The notes under the pieces were generated by a model. That model was not told where the DNA came from. It ran no database searches and saw nothing but the letters and a program-made list of their open reading frames with translations. This document shows positions 36,201 through 42,529 of a DNA stretch of 64,000 bases, one piece after another; positions within the stretch are counted from its first letter, which is position 1; the number at the start of each line of letters is the position of its first letter. A program made the translations under genes and the position numbers. Source of the stretch: Caldilineaceae bacterium SB0661_bin_34 (GTDB lineage: Bacteria > Chloroflexota > Anaerolineae > Caldilineales > Caldilineaceae); NCBI GenBank assembly GCA_009841145.1, contig VXMJ01000020.1, forward strand, positions 87,128 through 151,127, given 5' to 3'.

Positions 36201-39200
36201 AGTTGCCTTCGCATGACTTCCTGTTCAGGAAATTGCGCTTGATGCAATATCTGAGATTCAAAGGCCATTTGCCAGACGATTTCGCTACCACAACCGTCTC
36301 TGGCTCTGATTCTGACATTCGAGTCGAACGCGCGCTGAATGCCATTGCGTACATTTGGGAGTCTGCATTGGCCGGCCAGAAGATGGCCGCTTCGTCCATA
36401 CGCCAATGGGCATGGCTGCTTCGCCTGTACTACCACCACCCTGTGGACATGGCAAACCATGAACAGTCACCCTTTCAGATGTATGGAAGCAAAACCAAGT
36501 TTTATCAATTGCTTGTGATGGCGGTTGCTCCCCATGGTACCGATGCACTTGGCGAACTTCGGACAATGTTTGTCCAAGAGTGGAACGACCCGCGCCAATC
36601 TCAATTTTGGCCGCCAGAGGTCAAGCGATCACTGATCTGCGAATTCATCGGAGTTGCAGACTCCAACAATTGGATCGTCGAAACATTGTGGGACATTGAC
36701 GAAACTATTCCGAGCGAACAAGACATACAAAGTTGGGTAGAGGAAGGTTTCAACCAGTCCGAGGCGTGGATTCGCTGTGGCAATTTTGACAACGGGATGA
36801 ACTCCCTGCGCAAGGCGCTAGAAAAAAGTTTCGGTGTTGGATATCGAAAAGATTATCAGATGGAGCGGTGGATTGACCGTCTCGACAAAGTCAATCGCGT
36901 CGAGCCACATCTTGCGCTTGATCGGATTCGCAGTTTTTCCGTTGGCACAATGCACCTTTACGAGAGTACTGAAGGCAGAGCTGCCTACCGAGCCGCGCGG
37001 CAGTTACTTGCAATTGCGTTCCGACATAGTCCTGCATGCGCACCAGAGTTGCTCACTTGGTTTGAACATCAGAACCTCTTGAGCCATTGGGGGGGGATTA
37101 GCGTCCTCATCGAGGAAGCAATGCAGTTAGCAACGCCACCATTGCCGCAAGTCTCACAATTGGTGACCGAGTTCTTGCTACCATACAATGCAACAGCCGA
37201 TTCCCGCGTTTTGCGTGACTTGGTGACACAGCTTAGCGCGCAGTTGAACCACAGCGAAGTCATTAAGGGAATACGGCTCCTTGTCAACCGAGTGAGATCG
37301 GACACAGTCCCATCCCAACGGTCCGAATGGTTGAGCGGCTTGGTCGAAGGTTTGGCTCGGGCGAACATTGCAAATTCAGACGCCGGACTGACAATCCAAG
37401 AAGTCGAAGCCGCGAGCCATTCCGATGTAATTTCAAACACTTTGGAGTTGGAAGGGGAACCTGAACATTTGCAAGTAGATGAAGTACTCACACGAGTGAA
37501 CTCAGTATTGGATGTCCGCGAATTGCTGGCTAAAGAGACGCACAACTCATATTTCAATTGGTTGCCTGTGGTAAAGGAGTTATGCCATTCGTTACGCGAT
37601 GTTGATGACTTGACCGAACTAGCGCAGACGTTCGGATGTCAACGCAACGCAAGTAGGATCCTCACTGCAATCAGCGCGCGCTTGGACCAGTTGGGGTTTA
37701 AACAACACGCGTGGCAAATTGGGACAGATGCACTCAACCGATCAAGTTTCTTGGGGTGGTATATCTGGTCAGAGGAAACCAGAGTTGAAACATTTCGAGC
37801 ATTGAACCAGATCGACAGAACCCGCACCTCTGAATTGATTTGGCAAACTTTGCTAACGGATCTCAGAGAACATTTCGACATTGTTGTTGCAATTATCAGT
37901 GCTTTAGATGACATATGTGAGCTGCTGGACCCCACAGCAAGATACGACGTTATCTGGCCAGAGATTGACATACATATTAAGCCACTATTACAAACTACAG
38001 ACTTTGATCGTCTCCCAACGTTATTTCAGCATGATGTCTCTGAAGTGCTCCCTGGTGAGATGTTTCTTGAATTGATTCTTGGGCATATTGATCATCCTTG
38101 TCAGGTTCTGCAACAAGCGACGCAGCGGAGTATCTGTAATCTCCTCCTGGATAATGCAAGCCAAGTTTTTGAGGTTGTTCAAACCGGTTTGTCTCTTTCA
38201 GAAACACATCAAGAAGGAATCCTCATCGCATTGGATGCTGTTAGTTTGTCCAATCCCAACATCATTGATTTCTTTCGGAGCCAAATATATGCACTTTATA
38301 ATTCTCCAAATTTTCAGATCAGATCAATAGCAAAGTCAATCGGGCAGCGGTTGAATTGGCCAGCTCCAAGTCACGCCAGGAAGTTGGAATCTCCCCATCC
38401 TACATATATGCTGACGTTTCCCGATCATGAGTTTGTCGACTTGGCGCACACTGGGCCTAACGATGATCCATCCCAATTCATATCTTTATTTCAAACCGAA
38501 ATCACGCGCATTGCTACAGCTGCCAATGTTCCGATAGAGAATGTAGTCCAACGTGTGATCAGCATCATTCATTCTCTGGTCCCACATCCGTCAGTGTTGT
38601 CTATGCAAGCAGAGAAAGAGCTTCAATCAACTTTGAATTCGGTTGGAGTACGTTTAGCATATCACAGACCTCGATTTTGCATTGCTCGCAGGGCTATATT
38701 TCACACTCTTGCTGAGTTGATAGATTGTGGCATGGTCACTGCTCAGTCGGCTGGCGATATCGGAGTTGACTTAAGGACATACGATCCCTACTTCGTACGG
38801 GCAGAATCCAAGCAACGCCCTTCGCAAATCTCGCGAATGTCAGTTTCGTCGATTAGGTCCAGCCCTAAAGATTGGGTTATGAGTGCGAGTGATTCCTTAC
38901 CTCATATTGTGTGGTGCCCAAATGGCAACCGCAAATTGGTGGCTGAAGTCACTTGTCTTAGCAAGAAAAGTATTGGACGTTCATCAATTGAAGAGCGCTA
39001 TAGCGCTTTGGTAGTTGAGCAGGAATTTCCCCTCGGTCAAGGAAAAAGCCTAGACAGTATATTTGCTTCGGCGACTAACGCAATTGTGACTGAGTACCCA
39101 TCGTTGAGTGGGACTCGGAAGCCCCATCATATTATTGTTCGCAACCAGACGTTTGGTTTTAACTCGCCGGGCTCCAATTGGCTTGCACTAGATCCCATCG

Positions 39201-39484
39201 TGGGCTATCAATGTGGTTGGAAAGTTTCCGATTCTGGCATGTTCAGATGGGTTGATTGTGATAATAATGTTATGGTTGAAAGTATTTGGTGGCGGGAAGG
39301 AAGGTCATCAGTGTATTCGGCGTCAGAGTATGCTGATGAAACAAGCGAAGGTTGGCTGGTTGTTGCTTCGGAACCAGCTTTGGCTCAAATCCAGCGCGAT
39401 TGTGGTCAGGTAGTGAGGAAGGCGATTGTTGTAAGGCAATTCGATGAACGTGGGAATGTGGTCAAGCACCGAGCGGATGCTTAA
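33281..39484 (+). CDS. Avs-like STAND NTPase with N-terminal Cap4-like nuclease
   Basis: A single 2,067-residue protein. Residues 30-200 resemble the Cap4-type PD-(D/E)XK nuclease of antiphage proteins: GYYKQYQYSAVIILKQL, then D67-D68 and Q81-V-K83 (VDDILIG, AYQVKTEQ). Residues 295-560 are a STAND/AAA NTPase: Walker A GSPGSGKST (309-317), Walker B VIVIDGLD (403-410), then a winged-helix-like part (WYFFHDSFRQFL). The remaining ~1,450 residues are helical, repeat-like sensor sequence, ending in a more beta-rich domain after about 1,890. Size and order match Avs (AVAST) pattern-recognition proteins, which tetramerise on phage terminase or portal and then cut DNA. Its GC is visibly lower than that of neighbours, indicating transfer. 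The exact Avs type is not assignable by eye. Confidence 0.8.
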   Translation: MNSSVNQNITTETSTSLGRTAPGEGERGAAAGYYKQYQYSAVIILKQLRHGQLDWIRVADPQAGRVDDILIGTAERIDAYQVKTEQYPGLFTFNDLTTPKGKPPLITQLAQGWFTLRERYPNKLVVVHLVTNQTPSNSPNANIPLGPTQPTPKHFAAFLHQVWEPAHRTRMDSDINIPDEWLHAWNALQQQSDLPAIAFDNFVRDCKLEFRARPHLDIDIPSTREQQFATEAVDNIANLIFSTVAGPEHEIEMSREQLLERLNWTDNFEYRSSHHFPLQNHIYQEIESSATELMVSIETYAGGYIAVMGSPGSGKSTLLTNIRTRLKLRWISYYAYIPDDPHSRNLRGESVSFLHDVTLALERSGFQVGITPNRFDRSLLLERFHRLLKQLNEDWRTTGRKTVIVIDGLDFIERELSPTQSLLNDLPDPDQVPDGVYFVLGTQTDTLLKPNIRAMLHRKCQPGRTVYMSPLTRPQVNEVVDAANLSTELDVTQRRRIYDVSDGHPLYLNYLIKEIRLRKNPTALVETLQSATQYSDDIETVYYGHWQRFSDDMTLVILLGMFARVKGVIDITWVRTWADFPTLQKLIRQFSHYFRIENSTRWYFFHDSFRQFLTDRTCEAPLGDSDSDVDRHYHAKLALHCADSAPEHILQRWNELHHRAAAGEHSKVLTLATQLHFRTQFLEFRPLDAIRADILNSIAVAVECKDLIAMIRLCLVGSEMCQRGEYHQPARLASVLLRTASHELALLQLRDGLRLRVDAVTALRVVKPLIQAGLTSEARRIFEIAEPLDLLAGVASNLTNEPFDQNPSDLRQVLQEWVKAAACVKDVAKTIDVIQAIPFDSPDMVELLEMKLSSGFCGRLLFDFGVELIAQERSSDLDIVLNTLDSGDPQYREPLFWLLFRAYEQSYNVGKLREASSYCTRLLGLDRQCFHKEHYIALADCACRLRQSYDLATGLLTNAVAASDAQVHDMTWSELPSHDFLFRKLRLMQYLRFKGHLPDDFATTTVSGSDSDIRVERALNAIAYIWESALAGQKMAASSIRQWAWLLRLYYHHPVDMANHEQSPFQMYGSKTKFYQLLVMAVAPHGTDALGELRTMFVQEWNDPRQSQFWPPEVKRSLICEFIGVADSNNWIVETLWDIDETIPSEQDIQSWVEEGFNQSEAWIRCGNFDNGMNSLRKALEKSFGVGYRKDYQMERWIDRLDKVNRVEPHLALDRIRSFSVGTMHLYESTEGRAAYRAARQLLAIAFRHSPACAPELLTWFEHQNLLSHWGGISVLIEEAMQLATPPLPQVSQLVTEFLLPYNATADSRVLRDLVTQLSAQLNHSEVIKGIRLLVNRVRSDTVPSQRSEWLSGLVEGLARANIANSDAGLTIQEVEAASHSDVISNTLELEGEPEHLQVDEVLTRVNSVLDVRELLAKETHNSYFNWLPVVKELCHSLRDVDDLTELAQTFGCQRNASRILTAISARLDQLGFKQHAWQIGTDALNRSSFLGWYIWSEETRVETFRALNQIDRTRTSELIWQTLLTDLREHFDIVVAIISALDDICELLDPTARYDVIWPEIDIHIKPLLQTTDFDRLPTLFQHDVSEVLPGEMFLELILGHIDHPCQVLQQATQRSICNLLLDNASQVFEVVQTGLSLSETHQEGILIALDAVSLSNPNIIDFFRSQIYALYNSPNFQIRSIAKSIGQRLNWPAPSHARKLESPHPTYMLTFPDHEFVDLAHTGPNDDPSQFISLFQTEITRIATAANVPIENVVQRVISIIHSLVPHPSVLSMQAEKELQSTLNSVGVRLAYHRPRFCIARRAIFHTLAELIDCGMVTAQSAGDIGVDLRTYDPYFVRAESKQRPSQISRMSVSSIRSSPKDWVMSASDSLPHIVWCPNGNRKLVAEVTCLSKKSIGRSSIEERYSALVVEQEFPLGQGKSLDSIFASATNAIVTEYPSLSGTRKPHHIIVRNQTFGFNSPGSNWLALDPIVGYQCGWKVSDSGMFRWVDCDNNVMVESIWWREGRSSVYSASEYADETSEGWLVVASEPALAQIQRDCGQVVRKAIVVRQFDERGNVVKHRADA

Positions 39485-39559
39485 TAAGCAAGCTGTACTC
39501 TCTTTCTCGATTGACAGCAAAATCGCGTCCAGTTAGGATAGAATTTCCTCGGTGTGCTG

Positions 39560-40094
39560 GAATCGAGACACACGTCCTGCACAACGGACCCCGAAGCGCC
39601 CCTGCTGGACAAGGTGTTGTGCAAGGAGGTCTGGCTCGCGTTCCTGGGCCATGCCCTGTGGAGGACCGTAATGGTCTGCTGATGGACCTCACGGTCAGCA
39701 CGGCCGAAAGGGAAGCGGTGTTGGAGCTCCTGGATGGGCTACAAGAACGGGCCTACCGACCGCGCACGCTGGGTGCCGATCGCGGCTACGACTCCAAGGA
39801 CTGCGTGCGGGACATCCGGGCGCGACGGGTGACCCCGCATGTGACCCGGAAGAAGCACTTGACCATCGACGGTCGCACGACGCGGCATACCGGCTATGCC
39901 GTGAACCTGCGCCTCCGCAAGCGGGTGGAGGTGGTCTTCGGCTGGATGAAGACGGTGGGCGATTTGCAGCGCACCCGCTACAGAGGCGTGGACCGTACCG
40001 GGTGGGTCGGCTACCTGATGGCGACCGCCTACAACTTGCATGACCAAACTCCTGGCCGAGCCGGAGACCGCGGCGGGCCCACAAGAGCTTTAGG
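39560..40094 (+). pseudogene. IS5-family transposase remnant, frameshifted
   Basis: Three frame pieces give parts of an IS5-type DDE transposase: SCTTDPEAPLLDK and KEVWLAFLGHAL (39575-39660), then VEDRNGLLMDLTVSTAER, GADRGYDSKDCVRDIRAR and RVEVVFGWMKTVGDLQRTR (39655-40040), then MTKLLAEPE to a TAG at 40094. The N-terminal third is missing and there are two frameshifts. It lies directly downstream of the Avs-like gene, so it marks a past insertion at the edge of the low-GC segment. Confidence 0.8.
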
Positions 40095-40413
40095 GGCCTA
40101 CGGACCCCAAAAAAACTCACACGTGCGAACCACGCTGGGGATTTCAGGGTCCATCGGACTGCCTAAACACCGCTTCCGCGCACCTTCGGGTTGCCGATGT
40201 CTTCCAAAACCCATTCTTCAGCAGCCTGTTAGTGCACCAGGAGAGACTGAGCGCAAACAAGGAAGCTGGGTTGGAATGAACAGAACCCTAGCGGATCCCG
40301 TCGAATGGGCCTGCGATTACCCTGATGGTACGCCGTGGGTGGATAGTGACCCATCACTCCTTCCTGATAGAATCGGGCAGTAGTGTCGGCCACCGGTATT
40401 GGGCAAGAGAGCC
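40095..40413 (+). other. IS tail and spacer before the TA-like pair
   Basis: The first part probably is the 3' end of the IS5-type remnant (frame VADVFQNPFFSSLL to a stop near 40227). The segment 40187-40227 has an inverted near-copy at about 45175-45216. The remainder holds no recognisable gene. Confidence 0.5.
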
Positions 40414-40977
40414 ATGACCGAACACAATGCGCCCCGCCAGGCAAAATCGCAGACACAGAAAACGACGCATATTCATTATCCGGCACTGGATATTGGAGCG
40501 CCCACCCACATCACCTACACCCATGGTGGGTTGATGATGGTCAACTGGCATGAATGCACCTACGTGGAAGCGGCACGGAGGCTAAACCAACTGGGGTCAA
40601 GGACGGTGCGGGGACGGCTGTGGACGGCCTCGAACCTGCGATCCTTTACCCGTCGTCACGGAATTACCCGAGAATTGCACATGCCCCCCATGCAGAAAGT
40701 GGTGGATGTGCCGGGCATACCCAAGGAATACGCCATACCTTCCCTGGTGCCGGTTCTGGAGGTGACCGACGGCCTGCGGTCGCCTCACGTCATCACCCGC
40801 ATCATTGAGAAAGGCGACGAGGATGCCCTGGCGTGCTTGCGCGATGCCGTCCGCTCCGACCCTGTGGTGCGCTCCGAAGTATTGGCCCTGGCACCCGACC
40901 TGCTGGATCACCCATGGGCTGGTCCGGAGTATCAGGAGTTCCTGGATCTTGCCCGCACCTCGGGCCATTCCGACTGA
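40414..40977 (+). CDS. Probable antitoxin partner with resolvase-like helix region
   Basis: A 187-aa protein not recognised as a known family member. Residues about 45-85 (EAARRLNQLGSRTVRGRLW followed by TASNLRSFTRRHGI) resemble the helical region of serine recombinases that reads ...LN..G..T.rGr.WT..nvr..LR, a plausible DNA-binding element. The C-terminal part (VITRIIEKGDEDALACLRDA) is helical. It overlaps the next, nucleotidyltransferase-like gene by about 29 bases. That arrangement, small DNA-binding protein followed by an AbiEii-type nucleotidyltransferase, is typical of toxin-antitoxin pairs; the assignment rests on this context. Confidence 0.6.
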   Translation: MTEHNAPRQAKSQTQKTTHIHYPALDIGAPTHITYTHGGLMMVNWHECTYVEAARRLNQLGSRTVRGRLWTASNLRSFTRRHGITRELHMPPMQKVVDVPGIPKEYAIPSLVPVLEVTDGLRSPHVITRIIEKGDEDALACLRDAVRSDPVVRSEVLALAPDLLDHPWAGPEYQEFLDLARTSGHSD

Positions 40978-41794
40978 TCCGCAGCACTGGCTGCACGTCC
41001 TGCAGGCTGCAGAACGGCTGCAGCGTGCCTTGGACGGCATCTATGTGGTCGGTGGGACAGCGGCGGCCCTATGGGCGGGACACCGCACATCCCATGATGC
41101 TGATCACTACATGCCGGACCTGGAACACAGGTTTGACGAGGTATTGGACAGATTGGAAACGCTGCCCGGATGGATCACGGTCCGGATACGCAGGCCCCAT
41201 CTGATCCTGGGACAACTGGATGGTGTCATGGCGGGGGTGGCGCAACACCCCACCGTCGCTTCCGGTTCCATGCAGGTAGAGACCACCCAAGTCACCACCC
41301 CGCAGGGTTTGACGATTCGTCTCCCCACCTTTCGCGACACCCTACTTCTCAAAAGCCGTCTGCTGATGACGCGCAACATGGCCCGGGATTACGTTGACTA
41401 CGTTTATCTGGCCATGAGTTTGGAAGATGCCAATTTGGAACAGGCCTTGGCCCCTGCCAAGCGATACAAGCTTCCGTCCTCGGGTCCATGGTCGCACGAC
41501 GGCTCCGAACGTCCCATAGCCTATCTGGAGGAATTGGGGCTTCGTCTTGTTCGTCCCACACCAAAGGACACACGCCAGATCCGATTGCACTGGCATCGGT
41601 TCCAGTCCCTCAATACAGGGGCCTCGTTCCCGTCCTGGGATGAAATCGCATCCTATTGCCAAACCGAGGGCACCCGTGTGTTGGAGGTTTATCGTGCATG
41701 GAATATCTGTGGACCATGCGGGTCCGGGCACGGGCATGAAGGCAGTGACGATGGCGAACTCTCCAGTGACGATACTGACGGGAAGAACACGTAA
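40949..41794 (+). CDS. Nucleotidyltransferase of the AbiEii type (putative toxin)
   Basis: Contains VVGGTAAALWAGHRTSHDAD, the GG...R.S.D.D signature of minimal nucleotidyltransferases of the AbiEii/AbiGii toxin family, followed by LRLPTFRDTLLLKSRLLMTR-like context (IRLPTFRDTLLLKSRLL) where the lysine of the family lies. AbiE-type toxins transfer nucleotides to tRNA and cause abortive infection. The first in-frame start after the antitoxin core is TTG 40949, overlapping the upstream gene; the open frame goes further up (40805) but is only its shadow. The acidic tail GSDDGELSSDDTDGKNT is unusual. Confidence 0.72.
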   Translation: MPAPRAIPTDPQHWLHVLQAAERLQRALDGIYVVGGTAAALWAGHRTSHDADHYMPDLEHRFDEVLDRLETLPGWITVRIRRPHLILGQLDGVMAGVAQHPTVASGSMQVETTQVTTPQGLTIRLPTFRDTLLLKSRLLMTRNMARDYVDYVYLAMSLEDANLEQALAPAKRYKLPSSGPWSHDGSERPIAYLEELGLRLVRPTPKDTRQIRLHWHRFQSLNTGASFPSWDEIASYCQTEGTRVLEVYRAWNICGPCGSGHGHEGSDDGELSSDDTDGKNT

Positions 41795-41799
41795 CCCTT

Positions 41800-42105
41800 A
41801 GTGGATAGGGCCATGAGTGTCGACTTGGCAGGGAGCCACCTGATGGCAGGTGAGGTCCAGATGGCCCGACTGCCCCCGGCCGCCGGCCCGTCCCACAGTG
41901 CAGGCTGCGTCGCCGGCGCCCCGGACCGTCCTGCGAAGGGGCTTGGCCGCTGTTGCTTCTGTCCCGGTGCACCTGCCGACGCAGGTCCTGGATTTTTTCC
42001 TGCAGCCGTCTAACCTGCTTCTCCAACAACATATTCTTCTCCACCAGCATCGCCACCTGCTCGCGCAGGGCGGCCGGTTCGCAGGCCAGGGCTGAAGAAG
42101 GCATG
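41800..42105 (-). pseudogene. IS66-family transposase N-terminal remnant
   Basis: The minus strand reads EPAALREQVAMLVEKNMLLE with EKQVRRLQEKIQDLRRQ and then SNSGQAPSQDGPGRRRR and GRRPGAVGPSGPHLP, the coiled coil plus NSS.PPSsD..GRRPGGQ.GH pattern that begins IS66 TnpC. Nothing of the catalytic core follows. It is a short decayed fragment abutting the nucleotidyltransferase gene. Confidence 0.65.
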
Positions 42106-42529
42106 ACGGGTCCCGCAAACGGAACGGAAGGGCACAGGCCGGCACACGCCGTCATCCTTGACTTGCAGCACGAGAACGCGTCGAACGGATCCGACACCTA
42201 TGTTCTGGTCGGAACACCGTCAGGCAGTGCGTAGAAGGTTACCCCCAGTGCACCTCGCCCTGGACCTACACCAGGTCACAAGCGGAGATTCCGAGTGACA
42301 ACGGTCTCATAGGCGCTGGTTGCAGCTCCCAACTCTCGCTAACAGAAGATCTGAAATTCCCCTCGCACTGACCTCCCTGAACACACCTAACGCAACAACT
42401 CGATACGGGAATCGTCTTATATGGATAAGCAGAGCTACCCCTCCTGTAGGTCGCTCTTGGCCTACAGTTTCCTCTCTTCTGGACTTCACAATGATTTTGC
42501 TTGAAGGCAATCCACCCACTACCTTGAGA
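42106..42529 (+). other. Leader of the LysM-PA14-ankyrin gene
   Basis: About 420 bases of IS66-adjacent and then lower-GC DNA. The downstream gene's frame is open from 42320, with ATGs at 42491 and 42530, but those residues are not domain-like. No promoter could be fixed. Confidence 0.35.

Noticed and set aside
36124-36460. Minus-strand frames inside the Avs-like gene
   Set aside because: Short, without start context or family pattern; the plus frame of 2,067 codons is clearly coding.
40805-40948. Longer N-terminus for the nucleotidyltransferase
   Set aside because: These codons only mirror the antitoxin-like gene in another frame; similarity to the toxin family begins after 40949.
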